Shown: in pieces, positions 45,061 to 58,969 of the stretch
How the letters are laid out: the number at the start of each line of letters is the position of its first letter
Position numbering within the stretch: the stretch's first letter is position 1
Origin: Sipunculus nudus
Taxonomy: Eukaryota > Annelida > Sipuncula > Golfingiida > Sipunculidae
Length of the DNA stretch: 64,000 bases
NCBI GenBank assembly: GCA_026874595.1
Contig: CM049307.1
Coordinates: forward strand, 46,309,678-46,373,677
Direction of reading: 5' to 3'
Notes under the pieces: model-generated
What the model was told of the DNA's origin: nothing
The model's database searches: none
What the model saw: the letters and a program-made list of their open reading frames with translations, nothing else
Translations under genes and position numbers: made by a program

Positions 45061-48000
45061 TGAAATAACTTTGAAATTAATTTTCCCAATACAAAATGCT
45101 TTTCAGCTGACTTTTTATAAAAAAGAAATCAGGAATATATGTAAAACTATTACAGATGCATACTGAATGCAAAATTACAGATATATCTCATTGATGGCAA
45201 ATTCTTGAATTAAGTTGAGTAGGGATACCAATAATTTATAATCCATGTACAGTTGTCTTTAAAAGCCACAGAGAGTTGAATATCAATGATTGTAACATTG
45301 CCTGGTATGATGAATAACTTAAATCATAAATCTATTTTTTTAAAAGCTTTTAAAAAACTTTCTTGTCAATATAAACCAAAGATAACCTGAAATCTAAATG
45401 TCTAGTGGCATGATGTAATAGATGCTTATAAACTGGTGCCAGGCTAGATGTAACAGCATCACTCAGCTAACATATATGGTAAAATGACTCAATTCAATCT
45501 CCATAATTCAGCCATAAATCATTCATGTGGAACCATCAATGACAATTATTATAAGAATTATTGTAGGGATTATTCTTGTAAAATATTTAACAAACTGGCT
45601 TCAGTGGCATCAGTCGAAAAACGTTTCGCAGATTTATAACTCATATAGGAAGATACAGCAAACTGGCTAAGTTCAGCTTCCCGTAACTCAGCCAAAAAAC
45701 ACTGAACCAAAACCATTTGAACAAACTTGAATTATCAACATCTGAGGATAATTAATGTGTGAGATTTAAGAAATTGGCCCAGTGGTTTTTGAGAAGAAGA
45801 TCTTTGTAGCCACTGAGCAAAAATGGGCTGTTACGGCATATGACTAAATTCAGCTTCCTGTAACTTAGCCAAAAGTCACTGAACAGAGACCATTTGAACA
45901 AACTTCAGAAAGCACTACCCTAGGATCATTTCTGTGCGATATTAAACATTTTAGCCATATGGTTTCAGAGAAGAAGTTTTTTGTAGCCCTCAGTGCGATA
46001 CAGGCACTGATGACCCCGCACAAAAAAGGCAGATGCAGGTGGCGCCACCAATACCTCAATTTCAGATATGACCTATGTGACCAACATTGGCATAAAATTT
46101 GGTGATGATAGCTCCAGCCGTTTGAGATTAAAATTTTAATATGCTTTTTTGGACAGATGACAAAGTTCAACCTCCTGTAACTCAGCCAAAAACCTCCGAA
46201 CTGGAACCATTCGAACAAACTTGAGTGAGATTGTTCCAGGGATCATTTCTGTAAAATATTGGACAATTTGGCTGGACAGTTTCGTAGAAGATTTTTAAAG
46301 CTTTTTTCCTATAAAATCTAAGAAAATGCAGTTAGAAGAAAAATAAACCAAATCCATTATAGTTTTTTGCATGACTGATTATTTGCAAGAAATTTGGTGA
46401 TGCTAGCTCCTGCTGTTTTTGAGATAGCTATGGTTAACGTACAGACGACGCACAACGTACGACGGCGCACCATGGCATAAGCTAACAGGTTCGCTAAAAA
46501 CTGGACACAGGTTGGTAGAACAGAGGGACAAGGGGAACACAAATATGTTACATCTGCAGAGGGAGGATGAAAATGCCCTAAATTGTGTATAAAACAAGAG
46601 ATAAATTTACTTAAAAAGTTATCACTTTTATGGAGGATATAGCAGTGTTTGTGGTGCACACAAATTCAAGGGAAGTGTTGCTGCATGCGTGAATTTTTTT
46701 CTAATTTCTGGTCCTTTTGTTTAACAGTCAGCTAAAGGATCTATGTTAGTTCAACTTATTAGTCAAAGCTGGGATGATACATTTTCCATCAAGTGGGCCA
46801 TTTCATATAAATTTGGATTTTGGCAGTGAAGGGCAAGGGGCAAAGAAATTTTAAATATGAAAACTGATCCATGTGGTATAAACAGTAACTTTATTACCCG
46901 GCACAGCCGAGTGTCAAGCAGGGGAACCACCAAGCTCCTGAAGAAATATATGAATTGCCTAAGAGGATCCAGGACCAAGAAAAAATACAGGGGTTTCTGG
47001 GTATTTTAAACCAAATATACGGGACATGTAGGGATTGGGGAGTATTAATTGCACAATTGTGATTTACATGGTAATTGACATGACCATCTATTCTAAAGAA
47101 GCATTTAAAGGTTTTAGTTGCATTACCCCAACATTTCCGCAAAGAGCTGCAGGTTTCAATGAAAGTACTTTTTAATATTATAATTATTGAGTAAACACAA
47201 CCATATAAGAAACAGACTGAACATTTTAGAAAAATATTGGAATTATTGTCTTAATGCTATAAAATATAGGAGATAATTTCTGCTTGGATAAATAAAGGAA
47301 ATACCACAGTTGGTGGTAGCCCTGGTCAAGTCGGCAAAATTTCAGCCAGTAGATACAGAACTGCCAGCTGAACAGGTTTAGCATACAAACATACAAACCA
47401 ACAGACAACAATCAAGACAAAACAATAAATCAATGACACCTTAATTTAATTGATCTCACTCGTCTTCATAATGCAGATATAATTAGCATAATATGACAAC
47501 CAGAAGGCCATCTCCTGGGGGTCCCTTACAGTAACGTGAACAAATTCAGTCTCTGGTACACAGTCAGCACAGATGTGAGAGAACTGCAGCTCGGTGCATA
47601 CACTTGGTTGATCATTTATCTACAATTTCTTCTCAACTTAAAAGACATCTGTAACAGAAAAGAACACATTCATTAAAATATACTTAAATAATATAAATAT
47701 TAAAATATAACCTGTGCAAAGTTTGGGAGTATGAATGGAGATTTATTTTTAAAATTTAATATTGATCCTCCTATGTCCTGCAGATCTACCTTAGTATTAC
47801 GATTTCAGCAAAATGGATGTTTCAGACCTGCAAGTTTTGGACTAGGACATTTTAAAACTATATATATCAGTCAGGATATTTCAGATATGTTCTTTTTACC
47901 AGGGAGGATTATAGGGACTGCTGAACGGATTTGGCAGCATGGTTTTGAAGAAGGAACATTTTTGTTTTTTTTTTTTAGCTTTTCCCTATAAAATCTAAGA

Positions 48001-49080
48001 AAATACAGTTAGCCAAGAAATAAGCAAAATCCAATAGAATTTTTTAGGTGACCAATTTTTTTTTTTAATTTGGTGATGCTAGCTCCTGGCCTTTTTGAGA
48101 TAGTTATGATGCACGACAGATTACAGACAATGCCACACCATCGCATAAGCTCACAGATTCACTAAAAATGCAAACCAAGTTTCCACAAACCGTTGAAAGA
48201 TATAGTTCCACTAGTTTTAATCTGGGCATTCTGCGTCTAGACGATGTGTCTAGATGTCTAGATGATGTGTCTAGAGGTCTAGAAATTTCGTCAAGACACC
48301 AGGCAGAGCCAGGTCAGTTGCCATGGTGATATCTGGACTGCACCTGGGTGCACTGAGTGACCTCTTGACTTGGCGTGATGAAACTTGGCACTTTGTCATA
48401 TCTGTTTTCAAACATTGAAAGCCTTTTTCAATTGGCTACACTGCTTTTTTAAAGCTGCATTTACCCAATCTATTTTTATAAAACTGGCAGGACCCCACCA
48501 CAGAATTATTCTTGTAAAGTTTAAACCAATCAGCCTAACAGTTTCATCATAAAACAGTGTACAAGCTATAAGAGTCTAAAATTACATTTTCACCTGTAAA
48601 AAAAAACAGATCAATTTAGGTGGCATTACCAACACCTCAATTTCAGAAATGACTTATGTGACAAACATTGGCATAAAATTTGGTGATGATATCTCCAGAA
48701 ATTTCTGAAATTTTAATTTTAGTGTGCTTTTTTGGGACAGATGACTAAGTTCAACTTCCTATAACTTAGCCAAAAATCACCAAACTGGAATCAATCGAAC
48801 AAACTTGAGAAAGATCATTTCATGGATTATATCTGTGAAATATTGTACAATTTAGTTGGACAGTTTCGGAGATGAAGGTTTTTAAGCTTTTTTCCTATAA
48901 AATCTGAATTAATGCAGATACCCAATAATAAGCTCTAGGGCACCAAGTTTCACATGTGACTATACTGACTAATTCTTATATGTAATTTGGAGCTGCTAGC
49001 TCCGTTGGTTTCTGACTTACAGCAATGGACGGCGGACGGACAATGCCGCACTATCACATAAGCTCACAGGTTCGCTAAAA
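45061..49080 (+). repeat. Diverged repeat domain, unit end GCATAAGCTnACAGGTTCGC
   Basis: Three places close with ACGGCGCACCATGGCATAAG-like text then CTAACAGGTTCGCTAAAAA: near 46,500, 48,175 and 49,080. Each is preceded by text resembling GACTAAGTTCAACTTCCTGT and AACTTGAG, also repeated. A further palindrome GGTGGCGCCACC lies near 46,031 and a diverged form near 48,620. No coding similarity was found. Limits are approximate. Confidence 0.5.
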
Positions 49081-49632
49081 AAATATTTCATAGGTGGCTG
49101 AATGGTTCATTACATGTCAACAAACTATAGAGTTAACACAGGGAAAACATAAATATCATCCACTTGAAAAGAAAAAGAAGAAGCACTTAATCTACACCAG
49201 GTAATAGAGAAGTATTTAAGAAATTTTCAGTCACAATTCTTTCCCTATACCAGTCACTCACGAGTACCAGTAATGGGTATGAAGTGTTCACATTCTTTTC
49301 TCTTAAAAAATCAACCATCAGCTTTGCATAAATTTTACAGACTCTTAAAGCTATTTTATACAGTTTTTCTTGAAAATGCACGAATCATTTGGAATAGAAC
49401 CTTGCTGGACCATGAGGAAAAAACTATTGTGTGCATGGGTTTATAAATCTTGCGCCAAATTAAGCTTTGTGCATGACCAGTTAACTTTTAGCTGGACTTA
49501 GGGGCAAGATTTATAAAAACAAAGTAATATTTTGTTACCAAGTTCCTAGAGGGCCCTCTGTACTTATTATAACCGAGTTTACATATAATTTTATCTGCAG
49601 CATCTTGGATATGATCCCACCCACCTAAAGAC
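49081..49632. other. Probable 3' UTR and downstream region of the minus-strand NDUFAB1 gene
   Basis: Lies directly 3' of the NDUFAB1 stop on the minus strand. I did not find a canonical AATAAA on that strand, so the end of the transcript is not placed. Confidence 0.35.
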
Positions 49633-50849
<1,217 letters not shown>

Positions 50850-51363
50850 CTGCAAATACAGAAATATGATTAACCTTCAACATTTACAGAAAATCATATG
50901 AATAATATGAGCTTAATTGCAAAAGTCACCTGACAAAGAAAATCTCGGCCCACTCTCCTGACAACTCACCTTAACCTTTTAAACTGCTCTTACATTTCTC
51001 TTGCAAATAGTAATTTTAAATACTGTAATTCTGTAATTGTTTTTTAATATAATTTTTTTTCTAACTCAGGATTACACATACTCTACAGCAACTTTTCACA
51101 TTTCATGTGTATAATTTTTAACCTATATTATAGTGTGAAATGTAAATAACATGTTTTAAAATTATTTTTTAAAGTTTAATCCTGCAAATAGGAAAATTGA
51201 CCTCACCACCAAAGCCCTTATGCCCTGCCCCTTTGATCAAATAAAATTATTATTTTGATCCCCCAAAACGCTCCTACATAGGTCTTCCTTGCAATAGCCG
51301 TTTACAGGACATTAATGATGTCACAAAGGCCATCAACTGGAATTGCTACACTGATGAATATAT
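50850..51363. other. Intron or upstream region of NDUFAB1
   Basis: AT-rich. No exon recognised. It ends at the 5' LTR of the retrotransposon. Confidence 0.5.
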
Positions 51364-51569
51364 TGTAGTAGGAACGGATTAAATGACCTGCCAAAGGATC
51401 CGGGACCCGTCATAGGACCCCCCAGTTTTACGCAAGAAGACCTCCGCGGAGTGTCGTGTGTATAAGGGCCGAGCTGTAGAGAGCCATCGAGGAGTCCATG
51501 TCCGATTGGAGCTGCCTGTTGGCGTGTTTGAGGTCGTACTACGAGGTGAGACTACCTACATCTACTATA
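51364..51569 (+). repeat. 5' LTR (206 bp)
   Basis: Starts TGTAGTAGG and ends CTACTATA, imperfect inverted termini. A TATAAGG box at 51,461-51,467 is a likely promoter. A consensus-like splice donor, GAG|GTGAGA, lies at 51,545/51,546. Confidence 0.93.
51461..51467 (+). promoter_or_regulatory. TATA box in the 5' LTR
   Basis: TATAAGG stands about 100 bp into the LTR, where U3 promoters are expected. An identical copy lies in the 3' LTR at 60,998-61,004. Inferred from position and motif only. Confidence 0.5.
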
Positions 51570-51570
51570 A

Positions 51571-51585
51571 TGGCGACGAAGGATG
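51571..51585 (+). other. Primer-binding site
   Basis: TGGCGACGAAGGATG begins one base after the LTR end. The leading TGG is complementary to the CCA end of a tRNA, as expected for a minus-strand primer site. The tRNA species was not determined. Confidence 0.7.
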
Positions 51586-52597
51586 ATTTGGAGCGGGTTT
51601 AGCCCCGGTTTTACCTCTTAGATAGTCGGTAGTCGTTGTATCTAGATCTTAGCTCGGCAAGGAGCCGCCATTTTGCTTGGCGCGCTAGTCAAAAACTTTG
51701 GTCCCTTTGCTGACTTCAGCAGTCGAGACAAGCTTAGTACAGCGTTGTCTTGTGTTTACTTAACTGGACAATTAGTTGTTCTTGCCTGTTATTGTACTGG
51801 ATAGAACTGTCAATAGTCTTAGTGCTAGCAATAGTCGAATTTCGGTCTTCTCCATATCGTTTTGATCAGAGCTGTGATCACGTGCCCCGTGTTTCTGGTC
51901 AAGATCCCCGAAATTCTTCACTCTGAACGATTTTTTGTCACGTATTTCCTTGAGTATTGCCCTAGAATATTTCATATTCTTCTCTGCCCCCTTGATCAGC
52001 AGCAATTTCTGTGGTTACAGGCAATTTTCCTTAATATACCTTGTTAGGATCGGAGTTTGTACGAGTTTATACTTGTATGCTATTACTGTAGTATTAGCCC
52101 CTTTTGTAGTTCACAGTCTGCCTGTACTGAGGCCCAATCTTGTATTTTTAATGTGCAGGTAAGGTCAAGGTTGTTTGTTGACAAAATTTTTTTAAGCCAT
52201 CAGTAGTAATGGGTGGGTAAGCAGGAAGCATGAGGTAACCACATATTGCTGTTGTTGTATTGTGCTTCCACCAAGTTCTTTTATAGTCTATTATAGACTG
52301 GACAGGTACTTTTAGTGTAGTAGGTCCCGATACTTTTTGCATTATTTTTCATATTCCTCTTTAAACTGTATAGATCTGGACCCTGTGCATGCACTTTGCT
52401 GGCTTACTTGCTTGTTCATGTTGTTGAGCCCCTATTACCTTTGTTGTTGGTTATGAGCCTGGCATTGCTTTTTGCTAAATTTGCGCATCCCTAATCAGCT
52501 TGCGTTGTTTGTTTTGCAAATCACTGAATATTCCTTGCGTGCATTGGGCTCCCTGTCACACAGGCAACCTTCCCTGTCCCTTGTTACAACTAGCATC
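51586..52597 (+). other. Untranslated leader of the LTR element
   Basis: About 1 kb between primer site and gag start. No ORF of note; expected to hold packaging signals, none recognisable. Confidence 0.4.
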
Positions 52598-54526
52598 ATG
52601 GCCCAATTTCAAAATTCTATTGATGTAAGTTCTGCTTCGGTGTCCCAATTGGTCACCTATTTCACGGATATGCTGTCCCCAGCCACTATCCTCCACATTG
52701 TTCGGTTGCGTGAGTCAACCCCTGATTTTGGTCTACCTGATTTGGCTCATGCTACTGGTCTAGCGTTAACCTTTTGGGAGCGTCTTTCCCGGGAAGGCAA
52801 GATTCGTCTTTCGGGTAAGACGGGTGGGCCCCCGAATCCCGGCCAAAACGATTCCTCCATAGATCGAATCCTTCATGCACTTCCTACCGAAGCTGTATAT
52901 GTCCCGCCTCCAAATATGTTGAGGGAGGGGAGTGTAAGAGGTGACTGTTTACCCCAGTCTAGAGGTGTGGGAATGCGAAATGGTCCCAGTGTAGACCAAA
53001 CCCAGCCTGAACTCGGTCGTCATGCTGGATCCCCCAGTAATGAAGGCAGTAGTCCAGCGTCAACGGCTGGATATTCCCAGCAAGATATAAGTAACCTTGA
53101 CATGTTAACGATGATTGGGAATTCAGGTCCTCGGTCCACCCAGGGCGATATTAGGGGGGAAGTATACTATCAGGGAACAAATGAGGGTTTTGACCCAGCT
53201 ACAGGTCCTGCTTTAAGCGTGCGTCGGACTTCTGCCCCCTTACCAGTGAATTCACGCCCGGGTACTCAACCGGCCTCAGGTAATGTGGGTCCCTATAATC
53301 ACACACAGCGGGAGGCGTACGACCAGGGCGTCCTCTGGGCTCAGCCCACTAGTTCCAGCCGAGTTAGCAACAAGAAACGGTCTTCAAGGCCTTAGAAGAG
53401 TGTAGACAGACACGCACGGCGTCGCCGGCATAGGTCCAGTTCCTCTGAGTCAAGCGACTCAACCTCCGAAGAACGTGGCGGCACACGGTCCCGTAAGAAG
53501 CATCACCGGCGTCGGGTTAGGTCCATCAGCTCTAGTGATGGTTCGAGGCATAGGAGAAGGGATAACCGAGCCAGTTCTTACTCCGAAGATTCAGACTACT
53601 CTTGTTCACCTCACCGCCATGGCACCAGAAGGAGAAGAAGGGGCCCAGACATCATGAAGTTAGGCACCTTCACAGGCGATAGGAATTGGAGTGGTTTCTT
53701 CTTCCAGTTCCAGAGGTTGGCAGACAGGCGAGGATGGTCTAGACACAAGAAAGCAGAAAAACTTGTCGAGTCCCTTGGTGGGAGGGCCCTTGATTATGTC
53801 AGAGAGCTTGAACTGGAAGGTGACTACAAACGCTTAACTAAGAAGTTAGAGCAACGTTTCGGCATGAGAGATGCACCTATCACTGTGCGAAGGGAGCTTC
53901 AGTTTGCAAGACAGGAGGACCAGGAGACCCTGGAGGAGTTTAGCGAAAGGGTTCACGTCCAGGTTATAAACGGTTTCCCGGGCGCCACAGAAGATACAAT
54001 TCAACAGCTTGCCATTGAATACTTCCTGAGGGGATGCGGCGACAAGAAAGCAGCAGTTAGTGCCATGGGAAGGAACCCAAAATACCTCCACAAAGCTCTT
54101 CAATACGTGAAGGATGCCATCAACAACCACCGAGCCATTTATGGGAAGATACACATAGCCCGTAAAACGGTAACGTTCGCCGAGAGTGCAACGTCAGATA
54201 TGGAAGGTCAAGTTGACACAAAGCAGGCCCAGTCGACAATATCTGAGAGGGTCAACCCGCGGAATGGCACACAACCCGAAACCAGCGACCAGGCTTGGGC
54301 CCAAATGAACAAACGCATTGACAGTCTGGAAGGGTTGATCAAGAAAGCCTTAATGGTGTCCAGGCCCAGATCCGTAAGCCCAAGTAGGCCCCAGCTAAAG
54401 CCTGCTAATAGCGTCTGCTACAAATGCAATCAGCGGGGACACTATCAGAAACAATGTCCAAATAGTGAGGGCAATCCTGCCTATAAGGAACCAGAACAGG
54501 GTTTAAAAGGCCAAGGGTTGCGTTAA
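52598..54526 (+). pseudogene. gag: gag polyprotein gene, interrupted by one in-frame TAG
   Basis: Encodes the structural protein that packages element RNA. The first ATG of the frame is at 52,598 (MAQFQNSIDVSS). The frame runs 643 codons to TAA at 54,524 with one internal TAG at 53,393-53,395. The first 265 codons form a domain I do not recognise followed by a disordered Gly/Ser/Pro-rich stretch. After the TAG come an Arg/Ser-rich segment (53,400-53,640) and the capsid-like region (KLGTFTGDRNWSGFFFQFQR, then KLEQRFGMRDAP). A CCHC knuckle, CYKCNQRGHYQKQC, sits near the C-terminus. The TAG may be a disabling mutation or sequencing error. Its end overlaps pol by 40 nt. Confidence 0.85.
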
Positions 54527-57500
54527 ACGGCCTAGACGCAACCCAGTTATCAGAAGGCCATTTACAAGAAACAGAGGCTGACGAGGCCAATCGTCAGCAC
54601 TCATCAACCCCGCTAGGTGGGGCGGAGCAAGGTCAGTCTCCCCTTCAGTGGGAGGACTCCTCTGTCAGTTCAGGTACTCAGGAACGTTTCTGTGAGGCAG
54701 AAGTTAAAGTGTGCCAAACTCAAGGACTAACGCTAGTAGCCCCAGTTAAGATAAACGGGGTTGACACCCAGGCTGTGATCGACAGTGCGTCTCAAATCAC
54801 TGTGATCAGCCTCAGCTTTTATGATAGTCTACCCGAGAAGCCTGTATGCACAGGCACAGCCACCCTGAAAGGGATTGGTGGGGATGATTCGGCACTTACA
54901 GCAGAGCGCGCCCCTGACACAACTATCCAGTTCGGAAAGAAAGCGTACCATTGGCCAGTGTACATAGCCAAGATATCAGATTCAGTGCTTCTTGGTCTAG
55001 ACTTTCTACTGGCACAAAAGTGCACGGTTAATTTAGAAAACAAAACCGTAAGCTTACCTGGAGAGGTAGTACAGGCTTCAATCCGGACAAGTCCGGATGA
55101 CGATATCTGTGGATGTTCAGTAGTCGCTGCAGCGCGGAGGGTGCTGCAACCCAATGCGGTGAGCACCATCCCTATAAGAGTCCTTAGTTGCAGAGTTGAG
55201 AACTGCGACTACTTAGTTGAACCCAAGTTTAGCCAGGCGGAACTATGGTCCCCCAAGATGCTCACTAGGGGTAGTGGGCGCATAGAAGTTTGCAATAGTT
55301 CCAACAGGTGTATCACGCTTCGCCCAAATCAACCTGTGGGCGTGGCGACAGGAGTAGAAGGGATCCTTACATCCCTAAGTATCGAGTCTGCGGACTATAA
55401 CAGTGCTCCAACAGGGGGCGCTGTGCCGGTTCCACCAATACCAGTGCCCACTGTCAGACGCGTGTCTGGAATTGCAGGGGACCAGTTAAAGGAGAATACA
55501 GAGGGCAGAGTGGTACCAGACCATCTGAAAGAAACTGTCAGTCAGGTCAGGGAGACAGCATCAAAGGATCAGGCCACACAATTAGAGAAGCTCTTGCTAA
55601 CGTACCAGGACGTTTTTGCTAAGCACGACCTGGATCTAGGTTGCTTGTCTGAGGTTCCCCACAACCTGGATACAAAAAGGCCACGCGCCAGTCCACCAAC
55701 GTATGAGGAGAGTTCCAATCAGTTTCGAACAGGAAGAGAGGAGCCACCTAGAGAAACTCCTAGCAGCAGGGGTTATTCGCCATTCTAGTTCGGAGTGGGC
55801 CTCAGCACCAGTGTTGGTAAGGAAGAAGGACGGAGGGGTGAGATGGTGCATAGATTTTAGAGCCATGAACGAAAGGACAGTCAAGGACACCTACCCTCTC
55901 CCCTAATCGAAGATTGCTTGGATACCCTGGCTGGCACTGTCTATTTCTCCACTCTGGAATTAGCCTCCGGCTACTACCAGATAGAGTTGGAAGAAGAGGC
56001 AAAAAGGAAAACAGCATTCATAACAAAGTACGGGTTGTTTGAACACAACCGTCTCGCTTTCGGCCTTTGTAATGCGCCAGCGACCTTTCAGCTTGCCATG
56101 AATCACATGCTGAGGGGGCTCACGTGGTCCGAAGTCATCGTGTACATCGATGACATAATCGTCCTCGGTACTTCATTTGACCAACACTTGGCCAGTTTGG
56201 AGAAAGTGTTCGGATGTCTGCGGACACACAACCTGAAACTCAAGCCAAGAAAGTGTGAGTTCCTGAGATCTGAAGTAGAATTCTTGGGACGGACCGTTAG
56301 CTACGAAGGTGTCAAGATCACAGACGGGAAAACGGACATAATCAGAAGTTGGCCAGTCCCTGTCACAAGGAAAGAACTCGAATCCTTCCTGGGATTCTGC
56401 AACTATCATCGCACACACATCCAAGGCTATGCGGGAATTACTGCATGTTTGTATGAGCTGGTGAAACCCAAATCCATTTTCGTATGGTCTGAACAGCACC
56501 ATGATGCATTCGAAGCACTCAAGGAGCGGCTGACTTCAGCCCCGTGCTTAGCGCTGCCTTCAAAGGAAGGAACGTTCATTTTAGATTGCGACGCCTCTTA
56601 CTACGCAATAGGGGCTGAACTCTCGCAGTTGCAGAACGGCCAGGAGCGTACCATCTCATATGCGAGCTTTACTCTGACCAAGGAGCATAGACGCTACTGT
56701 ACCACCCGCAAGGAACTGCTGGCGGTAATACGGTTTTGTCGACATTACAGACACTATCTCTTGGGGAGACCATTTGTGGTAAGGTCTGACCACAATTGTC
56801 TGGCCTGGCTTAAGCATTTTCGGCATGTAGAGGGTCAGCTAGCCCGTTGGCTGGAGGAGCTTGCTAACTATGACTTTAAGATCGTGCACCGGGCCGGCAA
56901 TAAGCATTGCAACGCGGACGGCCTTTCCAGAATTCCAGCACCGCCATGTGAATGCTACAGTGCAGGAGCTCGTTCCCAAGACCTCCCTTGTAAGGGGTGT
57001 CAGTACTGCCAGAGAGCAAGTGAAAAGTGGATCCGATTCACAGAAGATGTAGATGATGTGGTTCCTTTGGCAGTCAGGACATGTGAACTTGGGGTTACGG
57101 CCGAAGATACAGCTGGTGAAGAGGGACCTGGAGATGCGAGAGAAATTGACGGTTCCTCAGATGCATCTGGATGCCATACAGCCACGGATTCAGGCAGTGA
57201 AGTGTCCGACACAGAATCCATCCCGGACCAGACGCCTAATTGGCTGGAAGCTTACTCTTCTAATCAGCTGATAGAGATGCAGGATGCTGACCCGGACCTA
57301 AAGTCCTTGGTATTGTGGTTGGACAATTGAGAGCCGAAGCAGGCAGAACTGCTCCTCACTAGTCCTGCAGTTAAATCTTTGTGGGCGTGTAGGTCCCAAT
57401 TGCAGTTGAGGGGCGGTGTACTCCATTATATGTGGGAAGGCGATCATGGGGCGCACCCCTTATTGGTGGTCCCTGAGGGTTTAAAACAGGAAATCCTTAA

Positions 57501-58905
57501 ACTTTGCCATGGCTGCCCCACGGCTGGGCACCTAGGAAGAGATAAGACCTTGGCACGCCTCCGTAGGTCCTTTTTCTGGCACAATATGGTCAGAGACTGT
57601 GCACTGTATGTGGCACGGTGTCAAGTCTGCAACCGACATAAACGGCCTGTTAGAACTGCAAAAGCAGGATTAGTCAACTATCATTCTGGATATCCAATGG
57701 AACGTGTGCATCTGGACGTCCTTGGGCCATTTACAACAAGCATACAGGGGAACTCTTACATCTTAATGATGTGTGACCAATTCTCAAAATGGCTTGAGTG
57801 TGCAGCTACTCCTGACCAGACAGCGGAGACTGTGGCCAAGCAATTCATCATGCATTTCGTCACCACCTTCGGTTGTCCGCTTATCGTTCACACCGATCAA
57901 GGCCGCAATTTTGAGTCGAACCTGTTCAAAGCGTTCTGTGAGAGGATGGGTATAGCCAAGACTAGGACTACGCCCTACCACCCCTCTTTGAATGGCCAGG
58001 TTGAACGGCAAAACAGGAATGTGTTGCAGATGGTGCGGTGTATGATCCAAGGCTGGACTCGGGAGTGGGACGAAGATCTACCACTCGTCGTTATGGCTCT
58101 GCACTCGATGGTCAACCGAATGACAGGTTTCTCTGCAAATCAAATTATGCTGGGACGCAAGGTTTACCAACCCACCGATTTGATACTTGGTATGAATACA
58201 GATGAGCCAAGCCATACTCCTGAGAGCTGGGTCCATAACCTCACGAAGCGCATGGAGGCCATTCACCATCGTGTGAGGGAGAAGTTGAAAGGTAACCTCG
58301 AGCATCAAAAACAACTGTACGACATTCTCATAAGAGAGGATCGTTATGGGATGGGTGATGTGGTTTACCTCCGTGACAGGTCAACAAAGAAGGGGCAAAG
58401 CCCGAAGCTTCAACCCATCTGGAAAGGGCCTTATCTAGTGGTTAAGGCAAAGCCTCCATTGTATTTGGTCAGGACAAAGAAAAAAGAGTCCTACCATCAC
58501 CACAACAACCTGAAGCGTTGTGCAGACGGCTTCCTTCCCCATTGGCTACGAAGAGCTCGCGCTCAGTTATTCCATCAGGAAACAGCCACCTAACTAGATC
58601 AGTCTGAATCCATTCCAGAACCCTCTGATGGTGGTCAAGATCCAGCAGAAGGAGGGTCAGCACCGACCTCGTCAGGGGAACCTGCAGTAGCTGTTGCAGC
58701 CTCAGAGGGCGCCCTTGGTAGTGATCCCGCCGTTTCGGATCCTAGTAGCAGTATAACTGAAGATATTCCAAAGGGAAGTCCAGAGCCTCTTTCTGAGTGC
58801 CAGGATTCGGGGATCTCGCCACTAGACTCACGGGCCCATAGCAACAGGGAGTCGAGGCGTAAGTGCCGGAAGCCGGCTTATCTTAAGGATTATCTTATGC
58901 CATAG
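54487..58905 (+). pseudogene. pol: pol polyprotein (protease, RT, RNase H, integrase), broken by frameshifts and stops
   Basis: Copies element RNA to DNA and integrates it. Protease: AVIDSASQITVIS (DSA where DSG/DTG is usual). [34 protein letters not shown] and VYIDDIIVLG. RNase H: FILDCDASYYAIGAEL, TRKELLAV, RSDHNCLAW. Integrase: an H-H-C-C zinc region (CHGCPTAGH to CQVC), catalytic Asp in HLDVLG and HTDQGRNF, and Glu in NGQVERQNR. Breaks: a +1-type shift near 55,700; a lost base near 55,906-55,912 at a C run; TGA at 57,328; TAA at 58,591. The frame then continues to TAG at 58,903, ending in a basic KPAYLKDYLMP typical of Gypsy pol. Motif A Asp is Glu (55,957-55,959). Confidence 0.9.
54502..54559 (+). 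promoter_or_regulatory. Programmed -1 ribosomal frameshift signal (gag-pol)
   Basis: TTTAAAA at 54,502-54,508 is in the required register (T TTA AAA in the gag frame). A 6-nt spacer follows. Then GGGTTGCGT (54,515-54,523) pairs perfectly with ACGCAACCC (54,536-54,544). Loop bases GGCCT (54,529-54,533) can pair with AGGCC (54,555-54,559), giving an H-type pseudoknot with loops of 5, 2 and 10 nt. The gag stop lies in the first loop. Shifting -1 enters the pol frame, which is open from 54,487. Confidence 0.85.
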
Positions 58906-58969
58906 CGTAAGGTGCATGGAGTTATAGATAAGGTGTTGCCATTTATTGTTATTTAGAGTTACATTTTGT

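Noticed and set aside
53393-53395. Stop-codon readthrough or selenocysteine-type recoding at the three in-frame stops of the LTR element
   Set aside because: The three are different codons (TAG, TGA, TAA), without a common context or an obvious structure 3' of them. Mutation or sequence error is simpler, although the gag TAG deserves a check in other copies.
53846-54154. Long ORFs antisense to gag, pol and the nuclease
   Set aside because: They are shadows of the real coding strand, without motifs or sensible starts.
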